A DNA stretch of 64,000 nucleotides from Thermocatellispora tengchongensis (GCF_014202315.1 NZ_JACHGN010000010.1:248001-312000), one strand, 5' to 3'. Counted from the first letter of the stretch, positions 42,082-50,960 are shown. Notes: a model not told the origin generated them from the sequence alone. Made by a program: numbers and translations.

Positions 42082-45000
42082 TTACGGCACTGTAGTCAGG
42101 AGCGCGCGGGCCTCCCCGGCGAGCCGGGCCATGCCCAGGTTCTCCGCGCTCGACAGCGCCCGGCGCAGCAGCCCGCCGGCCTCGGCCCCGTCGCCGTGGG
42201 CCGAGCGCGCGAGCAGCGCCCGCGCCTGGTCCACCCGCAGCCGGGCGAGCTGCGCCGGGGCCGCCCCCACGATCTTGACCGACTTGCCGAACAGCCGCAG
42301 CGCCTCATCCGGCTCCCCGGCCTGCAGCGCCAGCGTGCCGGTGAACCGGGCCGCCGGGCCCATCAGCACCGCGGGCCAGCCCGCCAGCACCACGCCGTCC
42401 TCGTGCGGGGCCAGCAGCCCCCGCAGCCGGGCCCCGACCCGGGCCAGGTCGATGCCGTCGGCCTTCACCCGGTCCAGGATCGCCACCGACTCCGCCAGCA
42501 CCGACAGCGTCGCCACCGTCCACCCGTACGGCGGCAGCGCCGCGAAGTCGTCGGTGTCCTCCACCAGGGCGGCCAGCCGGTCCACCGCGTCGCCGTGCCG
42601 CCCGGTCTCGCAGCAGGCCAGCACCAGCCCGGCCCGCCAGATCGGGAAGTACGCGTGCCGCTCCACCGCCTCCACCGCGCCGGACGCGAACAGCTCCTCC
42701 AGGCGGCCCTGCTCGCGCAGCAGCCAGTAGTACTGCCCCATCCAGGTCTGGCGCAGCGTGTCGGCGGGCACCGCCATGCCGGCCTCGAACTTCTCCACCT
42801 CGCGCAGCGCGTCGCCCATGATCCGCTCCTCGGCGGCGGCGAAGCGGCCCAGCCACAGGTCCAGCAGCGTGTCCAGCGCGTTCTGCAGCCACACGCCCAG
42901 CGGGCGCGGGTTCTGCGCGATGTGCGCCCGGTGCTTCTCCACCGTGGCCACGGCGCTGTTGATCCGGCCGAGCCGCACCAGGTCGATGGCCAGCGCGACC
43001 AGGGCCTCGCTGCGGAAGTACGCCGAGCGGGCCTGGATCGCCGCGTCGTGGAGCTGCTCGGCGATCTCCAGCAGCTCCTGCGGCGGAGCGTCGTCGTACA
43101 ACGCCCAGCGGCAGTGGTTGAGCACCTCGCACCGCACCGCCGGGGAGAACTCCGAGCGCAGCTCGCGCAGCGTGAGCCGGGCCAGGTCGGCCCCCGAGTG
43201 GCGCTCGCCGCCGCTCTCGGCGGTGTCGCGGCTGACCGCCATCGTGGACTTCTGCGCCAGATGCGCGCTGAGCTGCAGCCGCAGCGCGACGGCCTCCTCG
43301 CCGTCGTCGCCGGCCAGGGCGTCCAGGCTGCTGCGCAGCACGTGCAGGAGCTGGTGGTCCACCTGGCCGGGATCGGACCAGCGGCGCGCGAGCTGGATCG
43401 CGGCGGCGGCGCGGAAACGCGGCAGGCCGGCCGCCGCCTCGTAGGCGCGCATGTAGTGCTCGCCCGCCGCGCTCATCTCGCCGGCGTCGTTGGTCGCGTC
43501 GCCCAGCGTGATCAGCAGGCCGACCCGGGTCTCGGCGTCGCAGCGCAGCCGCAGCCCGTCCTCGGCCCAGCCGATGGCGGCCTTGGTGCCGAAGCCGCGC
43601 TGCTCGGCCCGCGCGGCCTCCAGGCAGGCCCGCGCCACCACCGTCTCGGGCAGCTCGGCCCCGGCCGCCCGCGCGTGCCGGGCCACCCGCACCGGCAGCG
43701 CCGGATCCACCCAGTCGGACGAGCGCAGCTCGGCGTCCAGCACCTCGAAGGCGCCCTGGTGCAGCCTCCTGGCCAGCGCGGGCCGCTCGGCCAGGTCGGC
43801 CAGCACCTTCTCGCGCCAGGCGTCGTGCCGGAACCGTACGCCGTCGCCGGCCTCGACCGCGCGGGCGGCCACCGCCGCCCCCTGCAGCCGGTCGGCCTCC
43901 TCGGTGCCGATGCCCAGCACCCGCGCCACCAACGCGGTGTCGATGTCCTGGCCGGTGCTGGTGATCGCGGCGGCGGCCAGCCAGGGCAGCAGCCAGTCGG
44001 GCTGCTCCGCGGCGACCGGGCCGGCCGGGACGGTCAGCGTGCCGTCCGACTCGGTGACCTCGCACAGCGTCAGCGGCAGCCCGCCCGTGCCGGAGTGCAC
44101 CTCCGACACCTCCCGCTCGGTCGGCTCCCGGCGCCACACCTGCTCCAGCCACTGCCCGACCTCCGCGGTGTCGAGCGGGGCGAGCGTGAGCGCCTGGCCG
44201 GTGCCGCCGCCCGCCTCCGGCTCGGCGCCGGGCAGCCCCGCCAGCACGAACCCGACCGGCAGGTCGCCCAGCCCGGCGCGTACGTCGTTGAGCAGGTCGC
44301 GGGCCAGCGGGCTGAGCAGGTGGGCGTCGTCGAAGACCACGACCAGCCCGCCGCCCTTGGCCGCCTGCCGCAGCAGCGTGCGGAACAGCGAGGCCAGCCG
44401 CCGCGGGTCGCGCTCGCGCCCCGGCCGGGCCAGCGAGCCGTCATCGGCGGCGGAGACGAAGTCGACCAGCGTACGCTCCTCGGCCGGGCTCAGCGGGCTG
44501 ATCCCGTTGGCGACGTCACGCCGCGACTGCGCCCACAGCGCGCCGATGAGCACCCGCCACGGCTGCAGGTCGCCCAGCTTCTGGCAGGTCACCACGGCCA
44601 CGCCCACCCGCCGCGCGGTCGCGACCCGGCCCAGCTCCTCCACCAGCCGGGTCTTGCCGACCCCGGCCACGCCCCGGACCGTCAGCGCGGCCGGAGCGCC
44701 GTCGGCCACCCGCCCGACCAGCGCCTCCACGGCCGCCAGCTCGCGGCGGCGGCCCACCGTCACCGCCGGGCTGCCCCGGCCCGGCCGCGCCACGGGACGG
44801 CTCAGCGAGCGGTGCACGTCGAAGCCGTGGTCGTGCAGGACCAGCAGGTCGAACGCCCGCTTGACCAGGTCGTCGTACCCGGTCGCGGCCCGCCGGGCCC
44901 CGATCGCGGCCTCGGCGGCGGCCGGGCCCTCATCGCGCAGCGTGAGCAGGAACCGCATCAGCCACACGGCCTCGCCGTCCTCGTGGCCGTCGGCCACAGC

Positions 45001-45588
45001 CCCTTCCCGGAGGAAGGACGCCACGTCGTACGCCCCGAGCCGCAGCGCGATCTGCGCCGTCCCGCGCACCAGCTCCGCCCGCTGCCGCTCCAGGCTCTCC
45101 GCGAACCGGTCGCACACCCACGGCAGCGCCAGGCCGCGCCCCGAGAACGGCGCCCCGCGCCAGTCGGCCGCCGCCCGGCGAAAGGCCGCGACCGCCCGCT
45201 CCGGCTCGCCCGCCGCCACCGCCTCCCGGCCCTCCCGCATGCGCGCCTCGAACCGGTAGGCGTCCACCGTCTCGGTCAGGTCGCCGCCGTCCTGCCCGCG
45301 CAGCAGGTACTCCCCGGCCTCCTTCGCCGAGGTCAGCGCGAGCCCCGCCGCGGCGAGCTTCTTGCGCAACCGCGAGATCACCGGCGAGAGCCGGTCGTTG
45401 TCGCTGCGCACGTCGTCGTCGAGCACCCAGGAGATCAGCGCGTCACGGCGCACCGGATGCCGCCCCGAGGCCACCAGGACCGCGAGCACCTTCGCCTCCT
45501 GCGGCGGGAAGCGCTGGGGCTCTCCGGCGACGACGACGTCAACGCCGCCCAGCACCCGGATCTCGACGTCGGTCACGTGCACCGCCAT
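42082..45588 (-). CDS. Large SARP-type regulator (OmpR-like DBD + BTAD + AAA + TPR)
   Basis: 1168 aa from ATG 45588. N-terminal winged helix (IRVLGGVDVVVAGEPQRFPP ... SPVISRLRKKLAAAG), BTAD (about 95-250, YRFEARMREGREAVAAGEPE), AAA_16 ATPase (Walker A VRGVAGVGKTRLVEEL near 305; VVVFDDAHLLS), and a long TPR-like C-terminus. Such AfsR-like giants are pleiotropic activators in actinomycetes. The frame is open to 45651 (21 more residues) with no ribosome site at either start. Divergent from a 71-aa gene by about 100 bp; no biosynthetic cluster adjacent. Confidence 0.88.
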   Translation of the reverse strand: MAVHVTDVEIRVLGGVDVVVAGEPQRFPPQEAKVLAVLVASGRHPVRRDALISWVLDDDVRSDNDRLSPVISRLRKKLAAAGLALTSAKEAGEYLLRGQDGGDLTETVDAYRFEARMREGREAVAAGEPERAVAAFRRAAADWRGAPFSGRGLALPWVCDRFAESLERQRAELVRGTAQIALRLGAYDVASFLREGAVADGHEDGEAVWLMRFLLTLRDEGPAAAEAAIGARRAATGYDDLVKRAFDLLVLHDHGFDVHRSLSRPVARPGRGSPAVTVGRRRELAAVEALVGRVADGAPAALTVRGVAGVGKTRLVEELGRVATARRVGVAVVTCQKLGDLQPWRVLIGALWAQSRRDVANGISPLSPAEERTLVDFVSAADDGSLARPGRERDPRRLASLFRTLLRQAAKGGGLVVVFDDAHLLSPLARDLLNDVRAGLGDLPVGFVLAGLPGAEPEAGGGTGQALTLAPLDTAEVGQWLEQVWRREPTEREVSEVHSGTGGLPLTLCEVTESDGTLTVPAGPVAAEQPDWLLPWLAAAAITSTGQDIDTALVARVLGIGTEEADRLQGAAVAARAVEAGDGVRFRHDAWREKVLADLAERPALARRLHQGAFEVLDAELRSSDWVDPALPVRVARHARAAGAELPETVVARACLEAARAEQRGFGTKAAIGWAEDGLRLRCDAETRVGLLITLGDATNDAGEMSAAGEHYMRAYEAAAGLPRFRAAAAIQLARRWSDPGQVDHQLLHVLRSSLDALAGDDGEEAVALRLQLSAHLAQKSTMAVSRDTAESGGERHSGADLARLTLRELRSEFSPAVRCEVLNHCRWALYDDAPPQELLEIAEQLHDAAIQARSAYFRSEALVALAIDLVRLGRINSAVATVEKHRAHIAQNPRPLGVWLQNALDTLLDLWLGRFAAAEERIMGDALREVEKFEAGMAVPADTLRQTWMGQYYWLLREQGRLEELFASGAVEAVERHAYFPIWRAGLVLACCETGRHGDAVDRLAALVEDTDDFAALPPYGWTVATLSVLAESVAILDRVKADGIDLARVGARLRGLLAPHEDGVVLAGWPAVLMGPAARFTGTLALQAGEPDEALRLFGKSVKIVGAAPAQLARLRVDQARALLARSAHGDGAEAGGLLRRALSSAENLGMARLAGEARALLTTVP

Positions 45589-45691
45589 GCAGCTCGACGA
45601 AACATGCGTCACCCCGGCCCCCGCAAGGTCGCTGCAAGGATATCCCTCCACATTGGTGATCTACCGCTGGTCCGCCCGCACGAGGTGAGGA

Positions 45692-45907
45692 GTGACCGTG
45701 CTGAGCACCGACGACATCATCCGCGCGGTCGAGCTGCGGCGGCAGCAGGACGCGGACTACCGTCGCGAGCTGGCCCGCGCGGTGCGGCAGAAGGACGAGT
45801 ACGAGCTGGAACGCCTGATCAAGCTGGCAGTGCTACGCGTACTCGGCCTGGCGACCGACGTGACCTTCGAAGTGATGAGAGAGGTCTCCCGCCGCCTGCG
45901 CGCCTGA
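45692..45907 (+). CDS. Small helical protein, hypothetical
   Basis: 71 aa from GTG 45692, with GAGGTGAGGA as ribosome site. Entirely helical and charged: DDIIRAVELRRQQDADYRRE, then KDEYELERLIKLAVLRVLGL and a C-terminal MREVSRRLRA. No membrane segment, no known family. Its divergence from the SARP gene over a short gap suggests shared regulation or a regulator-partner role; this is inference. Confidence 0.65.
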   Translation: MTVLSTDDIIRAVELRRQQDADYRRELARAVRQKDEYELERLIKLAVLRVLGLATDVTFEVMREVSRRLRA

Positions 45908-45962
45908 TCCCAGGAGCGGCCGAACCCGGAGCGGGCGAACCGGAGCGGGCGGAAAGGTCCTC

Positions 45963-46060
45963 CGGCGCTTCGCGCGCCCGGCGCTTCGCGCAAGCCGGGC
46001 AGTGCCCATCGGGGGGCACAGCCCCCCAAACCCCCGGTCACGAGGGGCAAGCCCCTCGTG
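45963..46060. repeat. Repeat-rich intergenic patch: tandem 13-mer and two perfect hairpins
   Basis: CGGCGCTTCGCGC occurs at 45963 and 45979. GGGGGGC-ACA-GCCCCCC (46011-46027) and CACGAGGGGC-AA-GCCCCTCGTG (46039-46060) are perfect stems. The rest of 45908-46320 shows no believable gene. It probably includes the terminator of the 71-aa gene; the composite looks like a dispersed actinomycete intergenic repeat. Confidence 0.75.
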
Positions 46061-46320
46061 GCTCCCCGCTGTCGCCCACCCGACCCCCGCGATCGCCCGC
46101 CCTTTCTTGACCGCCCAACAGAACCGGGAGTCGGCGGCCGGGGAGGAACGAGATGCGGCGCACCGGGCGGCAAGGGAGAGCAGCGGATGCCGGTCAGGCA
46201 GGGACGCGCCATAAGCCAGGGTTCGGCCAGCACCTCACCCAGACCGTGACGAGCCGACCGCTTGCCAGCCCGCTCGCTGCCCGGCCGCCGCGGCGGTGGG
46301 GCTGCTGCGGCGACCAGGGT

Positions 46321-46638
46321 TCAGACACCGGCGGCCATCCGCCTGGCGGTGCGGTCCTCCGCGCGCAGTTCCAGCACCAGTTCCACAGCGCCCGCCCGGC
46401 CGATGACCGGCCGCAGTCCCGCGTCCCGATGGCGTGGGGGAAGCGGGTCGCGGCGTACCGCCCACCATGCCGGGCCAGGCGTGATGATCCAGTCCGGCCA
46501 GGTGACCGAGATGAGGTGCAGGTACAGGGCCTCTTGGCAGGTCAGCGGCGCACGATGGGACCGAGGTGGCGAGGGCGCTGCGGCCCGGGCCCCGCGGCGG
46601 TGACGGGCCGGGCCGCCGGGCCGCGCCTCACCAGGCAT
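46321..46638 (-). CDS. Small hypothetical protein with Trp-rich core
   Basis: 105 aa from ATG 46638, which overlaps the stop of the upstream small gene by 11 bp. After a low-complexity Arg/Pro/Ala start, the C-terminal 70 residues look like a folded domain: LTCQEALYLHLISVTWPDWI, TPGPAWWAVRRDPLPPRHRD, then AVELVLELRAEDRTARRMAA. Small proteins with a PxW...WWA pattern often accompany XRE regulators in Streptomyces and relatives. The start is uncertain and could lie further in; a frameshift in the GC-rich part is possible. Confidence 0.5.
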   Translation of the reverse strand: MPGEARPGGPARHRRGARAAAPSPPRSHRAPLTCQEALYLHLISVTWPDWIITPGPAWWAVRRDPLPPRHRDAGLRPVIGRAGAVELVLELRAEDRTARRMAAGV

Positions 46639-47002
46639 CGGGGCTGCCGCCGTCTGTGCCGCCGGACCTGGTCTCACCGGGTATCGGGGCCTCGCCGTTC
46701 GCTCGGGTGCGCCGCTCCCACACGGTGGGCCCGTAGGTGTAGGTGGCACCCCCGGACGGGTCGGGCCAGGCCTTCCGGATCAGGGCGGTCGCGCCAGAGG
46801 GCATGCCGGCGAGCGTGTCAGAGGTGAACTCGACTGCTTCGGCCTGGTCACGGGTCACGCCGGAGATCGTCCGGCCGCGTCCGTCGTGGACGTCGCACAC
46901 GAACAGGCCCGGGTCGTCCAACCTGGGCATGTGGACCCTGACGTCTCGATGCCGGCCGGCCGTCGTGTGAACCTCCCACCCCGTGGTCACGTTCTGTCGC
47001 AT
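46628..47002 (-). CDS. Hypothetical protein downstream of XRE regulator
   Basis: 124 aa from ATG 47002. It reads as a single alpha/beta domain, MRQNVTTGWEVHTTAGRHRD, VRVHMPRLDDPGLFVCDVHD, RDQAEAVEFTSDTLAGMPSG, with a disordered tail. It is not DUF397, the usual small partner of actinomycete XRE regulators. Located 57 bp after the regulator on the same strand and overlapping the next small gene. Function unknown; probably part of a regulator-linked cassette. Confidence 0.6.
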   Translation of the reverse strand: MRQNVTTGWEVHTTAGRHRDVRVHMPRLDDPGLFVCDVHDGRGRTISGVTRDQAEAVEFTSDTLAGMPSGATALIRKAWPDPSGGATYTYGPTVWERRTRANGEAPIPGETRSGGTDGGSPDAW

Positions 47003-47059
47003 GGCGCACAACGTAGGGTGAGGCGGTGGATAGGGGTTTCCGTTCGGAAACCCAGGTGC

Positions 47060-48250
47060 TCAGATCAGGTTCATCCGCCAGGCGAGGCCGCGCAGGTCGC
47101 GCCCGCCGGTGCGTCGGAGCATGTCGGCGACGAGTTCGCGGGTCAGCGCGTTGCTGTGGGTCTGGGCCGGGGAGAGCCGTTCGGCCTGGCGCAGCTCGCG
47201 TACGGCGTCGGCGTCTCGGCCGAGCATGGCGTGGGCTCGCGCCTTCTCGATCCGGAGGGCGGCCCGCCGGTTGTCGGAGGCCAGGGCGCGCGGGTCGACC
47301 TGCTCGGCGTAGCGGAGCGCCTGACCCGGTTCGCCTGCCTCGACGGCGAGGGAGGTCCGCCACACGCCGACGTTGGCCACGCCGAACAGCTCGAAGGCGT
47401 TGGGATCGTCTCCCAAGGGCGCGGCGAGCCGGGCCGCCTCGCGGGCCTGGTCGGCCGCCCCCCCGTGGTCGCCTTCGATCTCCCGGGCCAGGGCGGCGCT
47501 CAGGCGCAGCATGCCGTGCACCTGGTGGGCGAACGGGTCGTCGCCGATGTGCCGCTCGACCTCGTCGGCGACCTTCGGGGCGGTCATCAACGGCCTGGGC
47601 TTGTTCACCGAGCTGCGCGCGTGTGCTCGGCCGTACGCGGCGGCCCCCCGCCAGATGGGATCGCCGAGGAGGTCGGCGGCCTGCTGGGCGCGTTCGCCGC
47701 TGATGAAGGCGAGATTCGTCTCGCCGAGGTGGCGCAGGGTGCACGTCCCATCCGAGCCGCAGGCCAGTACGAGCAGCTTCAGCGCCTCGCTGCGCGCCGG
47801 CTCGGCGCCGGTGGCGGCGTGGACGCACAGTTCGCCGATCACGCCGGGGAGGAGCCGGAGCACGGTGTCGTAGTCGGCGCGGCGCAGCGCGGTGTCGGCA
47901 TCGGTGAGGTCGGCGCGCAGCGAATCGACGGGCCGGGCGTGTACGTCGAGCGGGTCGGTGGGAGAGGCGTCCATGAGGACGCGCTGGAGGGGCACGAGGT
48001 TGTAGCGGCGGCGTTCGAAGCGGACTTCGGGGGCGGGGCCGCCGAGCAGGTGGTCGGCGGAGACCTGGAGGGCTTCGGCGAGGGCGGCGATGTCGGACCG
48101 CCGTTCGAGCCGCGCCCTACCGTTCTCGATCTTGCTGAGCCAGCCCTTCGACCGGCCCACGAGCCCGGCCAGCGCGTCCAGGCTTACCCCCCTCGCCCGG
48201 CGCGTCGCCCGCACGTTCTCCCCTATGCGCCGCGCCCGCTCGTCGGACAT
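47060..48250 (-). CDS. XRE-family regulator with TPR-like C-terminal region
   Basis: 396 aa. N-terminal HTH_XRE (about 5-70): IGENVRATRRARGVSLDALA, GLVGRSKGWLSKIENGRARL, ADHLLGG. The C-terminal 300 residues are helical TPR-like repeats (YGRAHARSSVNKP, FAHQVHGMLRLSAALAREIE, RIEKARAHAMLGRDADAVRE), the layout of peptide- or ligand-sensing actinomycete regulators. AGGAGGG lies ahead of ATG 48250. Likely transcribed with the two small genes downstream. Confidence 0.85.
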   Translation of the reverse strand: MSDERARRIGENVRATRRARGVSLDALAGLVGRSKGWLSKIENGRARLERRSDIAALAEALQVSADHLLGGPAPEVRFERRRYNLVPLQRVLMDASPTDPLDVHARPVDSLRADLTDADTALRRADYDTVLRLLPGVIGELCVHAATGAEPARSEALKLLVLACGSDGTCTLRHLGETNLAFISGERAQQAADLLGDPIWRGAAAYGRAHARSSVNKPRPLMTAPKVADEVERHIGDDPFAHQVHGMLRLSAALAREIEGDHGGAADQAREAARLAAPLGDDPNAFELFGVANVGVWRTSLAVEAGEPGQALRYAEQVDPRALASDNRRAALRIEKARAHAMLGRDADAVRELRQAERLSPAQTHSNALTRELVADMLRRTGGRDLRGLAWRMNLI

Positions 48251-48421
48251 GGCTCTGCCCTCCTGGGGTCTCGTCACCGTCAGGGTATGGCGCAGACCTT
48301 GCGCGTGCCATCGAATCATCTGGCCGGGGGCGAAGACACGCGCAGCACGCCGCCGGACGCGTGCACGCCTGCGAGCCGACCCGGGACGCCCCCGGTCTGC
48401 GCGGCATGCTGTGCTCGTGCC

Positions 48422-48529
48422 ATGGGCTGGACGCTCCGGCTGGACCCGTTCCGGCCGCTGATCGGCCGGATGCTGCGGGCGGACTTGTACGCGCCGCCCA
48501 AGCCCGGGCTCGCGGTCAGGTGGTGTCAC
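48422..48529 (+). pseudogene. Fragment resembling IS21-type transposase (IstA)
   Basis: A short open stretch translates as LRLDPFRPLIGRMLRADLYA followed by PPKPGLAVR. This resembles the LDPFKPxIDxxLRADLxAPRKQRHT segment just after the HTH of IS21 IstA proteins. No other part of the transposase and no terminal repeats are visible, so it is a remnant at most. It overlaps the 3' end of the minus-strand TPR gene by 14 bp. Motif recognition only. Confidence 0.4.
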
Positions 48530-48980
48530 CCAACTGTTCGGCCAGCCGCTCCAGGCCACCCCTGATGAGCCGCCCGTACTCGTCGTCGCCGAGTGCGCCG
48601 ATCTCGGCCCGCGCCCGTTGGAGGTGCTCGCGGGCGCGGTCGAGATCGCCCAGCTTGCGATAGCACTCGCTCAGGTTGAGGTGCAACGACGGATACAGGC
48701 CGGCCACCGAGAGCGTCACCCCGGCTTGGGCCACCCGCTCATCGGTGATCAGATCAGCGGCGGCGAGTGCTCGCAGATCCCACATCAGCTCCTGGTGGAC
48801 GTCGTCTTGCACGTCGGCCATCGAGTGGGCGAGGACGCAGACATGCAGCGGGTCGCCTTGCTCGCCGCCGATGTCGTCCCAGATCTGGGCGAACAGGTCG
48901 CGTGCTGCTTCACGCCGGCCCTGGTGGTGATGCAACTCCACTGCCTGGCCGATCCGGGTCAACGTCGGGTCGGTGGTCAT
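48516..48980 (-). CDS. TPR-like protein, hypothetical
   Basis: 154 aa from ATG 48980, with AAGGAG immediately upstream. Helical repeats RIGQAVELHHHQGRREAARD and SLHLNLSECYRKLGDLDRAR with EHLQRARAEI have TPR spacing. Soluble. Members of this type often bind peptides or partner with regulators; the adjacent XRE protein also has TPR-like repeats. Independent promoter likely, since a 265-bp gap separates them. Confidence 0.75.
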   Translation of the reverse strand: MTTDPTLTRIGQAVELHHHQGRREAARDLFAQIWDDIGGEQGDPLHVCVLAHSMADVQDDVHQELMWDLRALAAADLITDERVAQAGVTLSVAGLYPSLHLNLSECYRKLGDLDRAREHLQRARAEIGALGDDEYGRLIRGGLERLAEQLGDTT

Positions 48981-49087
48981 GAGCGGCTCCTTCACCGTCG
49001 CGGGCGACCGCGGTCAGCCTACTCGCCTGACGGGGCTTGACGACCTTCACGTTGTTGACCAGGGACGACCCCGGATGGCGGTGCTCG

Positions 49088-49501
49088 TCAGCCGCTCAGC
49101 AGCCTGGCCACGATGCGGTCCAGGGTGTCCAGGTCCTCCGGGGGGAGGGACAGCAGGGGCGGGGGTGGGGCGCTGAGGATGGAGTCGGCCCTGGCGGCGG
49201 CTTCGGTGCCCTCGGGGGTGACGCGGACGATGCGGCTGCGGCGGTCCTCCGGGTGGACCTCGCGCCTGGCCAGGCCGCGGCGTACCAGGTCGTCCACGAC
49301 CAGGGTCGCGTACGGGGCGTCGATGAGCAGGTCGGCCGCCAGTTCGCGCATCGTCTTGGGGGAGGCGGCCAGGCTGCGCAGCGCCTTGACGCGGATGAAG
49401 CTCATGCCGAGCGCGTCGCAGACCTCGCGGCGGCGCTCGTGCCGTTCCAGGACCAGCGACCGCAGCCCCCGCCACACCCGCTCGGCTCGCTCCTCGCTCA
49501 T
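49088..49501 (-). CDS. MarR-family regulator
   Basis: 137 aa winged helix: IRVKALRSLAASPKTMRELA, ADLLIDAPYATLVVDDLVRR, GLARREVHPEDRRSRIVRVT. Its ATG overlaps the efflux pump stop (ATGA), so it is second in the operon and would be co-expressed with the pump it probably represses. The operator candidate is the ATTTG...CAAAT repeat at the pump start. Released by a phenolic or antibiotic-like ligand in related systems. Confidence 0.88.
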   Translation of the reverse strand: MSEERAERVWRGLRSLVLERHERRREVCDALGMSFIRVKALRSLAASPKTMRELAADLLIDAPYATLVVDDLVRRGLARREVHPEDRRSRIVRVTPEGTEAAARADSILSAPPPPLLSLPPEDLDTLDRIVARLLSG

Positions 49502-50940
49502 CGCACCCCGGCCTTCGCCTCGTCGCGCTCGAAGATCTCCGCGACCCGGGACGCCGTGCGCCGGGCCCACCGGCCGCTCGTCAGCAGGCCGACGGAGAGG
49601 ATCACCACGCCGCAACCGGAGAGTATCCACCAGCCCGCGCGGGCGGCGTCGGTGAAGCCGGCCCCGAGCGAGCCGGTCAGGCTGGAGGCCACCACCGAGC
49701 CGGCGATGGCCACGCCCAGCGACTGCCCGATCTGGCGGCTGGTCGATGCCACCCCGGCCGCGACGCCCGCCTGGGCGCGGGGCATGCCGGAGACGGCGGT
49801 GTTGGTGATCGGGGTGTTCACCACGCCGAAGCCGAGGCCGAACACCGCGTAGATCGCGAGCAGCGCGGGCAGCGGGGTGGCGGGGGTGACGAAGCTCAGC
49901 ATCGCGCAGGCCGCGGTGTAGGCGACGCCCGCGATGAGCAGCGACGGCCGGGTGCCGCGCGCGGCCACCAGGCGTCCGGACAGGGGGCCGGTGACCAGGG
50001 CCGTCAGCGCCATCGGCAGCGTGCACAGGCCCGCCTGGAGCGGGGAGAGCCCGCGTGCGGTCTGCAGGTAGACGGTGTTCAGGAACAGGAAGCCGCCCAG
50101 TGCCGCGAACGCGCTCACCGCGATGGCCGCCGCCCCCGAGAAGGGCGCGCTGCGGAAGAAGCGCAGGTCGAGCAGGGGCTCGTCGCGGCGCGGCTCGTAC
50201 AGGACCAGGCCGATCAGGCTGAGCGCGGCGACGGCGAAGCAGCCGACGATCAGCGGTGAGCCCCAGCCCGCGTTCGGGCCTTCGATGATGCCGGTGGTGA
50301 GCGCGGCGAGCAGCACCGCGACCAGCAGTTGCCCGCCCGGGTCGATCCTGCGCGGGCGCGGCGCCCGGGATTCGGGCACGAACACTGCGGTCAGCACGAT
50401 GGCCGCGATCCCGATCGGCACGTTGATCCAGAAGATCGCCCGCCACCCGACCGGCTCCACCAGCAGCCCGCCGATCAGGGGGCCGAGCGCCATGCTCAGC
50501 CCGGCGACCCCGCCCCAGACCCCGATCGCCCGCGCCCGCTCCCTGGGCTCGGTGAACGTGTTGGTGATGATCGACATCGCCACCGGGTTCAGCATCGACC
50601 CGCCGACGGCCTGCACCATCCGGAACACCACCAGCCAGGTCACGCTGGGCGCCACACTGCACAGCAGCGACCCGGCCGAGAAGATCACCAGCCCGGTCTG
50701 GAAGGTCCGCCGCCTGCCGATCCGGTCGGCGGTGGAGCCCGACAGCATCAGCAGCGAGGCCAGGACCAGGGTGTAGGCGTCGATCGTCCACTGCATGCCC
50801 GACAGCGGCGCGTCGAGGTCGCGCGCGATGGCCGGCAGCGCCACGTTGATGATCGTGTTGTCCAGCGCGACGATGAACAGGCTCGTGCAACAGATCGCCA
50901 GCACCAGGACCCGCCGCCGCCGTCCCACCAGATCCCCCAT
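49498..50940 (-). CDS. MFS drug efflux transporter, DHA2 (EmrB/QacA) family
   Basis: 480 aa with 14 membrane segments. Motifs: ALDNTIINVALPAIARDL (segment 1 motif D1), SGSTADRIGRRRTFQTG (motif A), and LGPLIGGLLVEPVGWRAIFW (motif C, antiporter signature). Exports hydrophobic drugs by proton antiport. The ATG at 50940 has no ribosome site and lies just after TAGAAA, so the mRNA may be leaderless. Co-operonic with the MarR gene. Confidence 0.92.
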   Translation of the reverse strand: MGDLVGRRRRVLVLAICCTSLFIVALDNTIINVALPAIARDLDAPLSGMQWTIDAYTLVLASLLMLSGSTADRIGRRRTFQTGLVIFSAGSLLCSVAPSVTWLVVFRMVQAVGGSMLNPVAMSIITNTFTEPRERARAIGVWGGVAGLSMALGPLIGGLLVEPVGWRAIFWINVPIGIAAIVLTAVFVPESRAPRPRRIDPGGQLLVAVLLAALTTGIIEGPNAGWGSPLIVGCFAVAALSLIGLVLYEPRRDEPLLDLRFFRSAPFSGAAAIAVSAFAALGGFLFLNTVYLQTARGLSPLQAGLCTLPMALTALVTGPLSGRLVAARGTRPSLLIAGVAYTAACAMLSFVTPATPLPALLAIYAVFGLGFGVVNTPITNTAVSGMPRAQAGVAAGVASTSRQIGQSLGVAIAGSVVASSLTGSLGAGFTDAARAGWWILSGCGVVILSVGLLTSGRWARRTASRVAEIFERDEAKAGVR

Positions 50941-50960
50941 TTGCTTATATTTCTACAAAT
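50939..50960. promoter_or_regulatory. ATTTG-N12-CAAAT inverted repeat over promoter of MarR/efflux operon
   Basis: Five-base arms flank an AT-rich centre that includes a possible -10 (minus strand TAGAAA). It overlaps the pump start codon. An A/T-rich island in very GC-rich surroundings; a MarR operator is the simplest reading. Confidence 0.55.

Noticed and set aside
42061-46110. Open frame of about 1350 codons on the plus strand
   Set aside because: Antisense to the SARP gene, whose domains are intact; the translation lacks any motif.
46153-46827. Possible plus-strand protein of 224 codons
   Set aside because: Arg/Ser/Pro-rich and antisense to two minus-strand genes with better composition.
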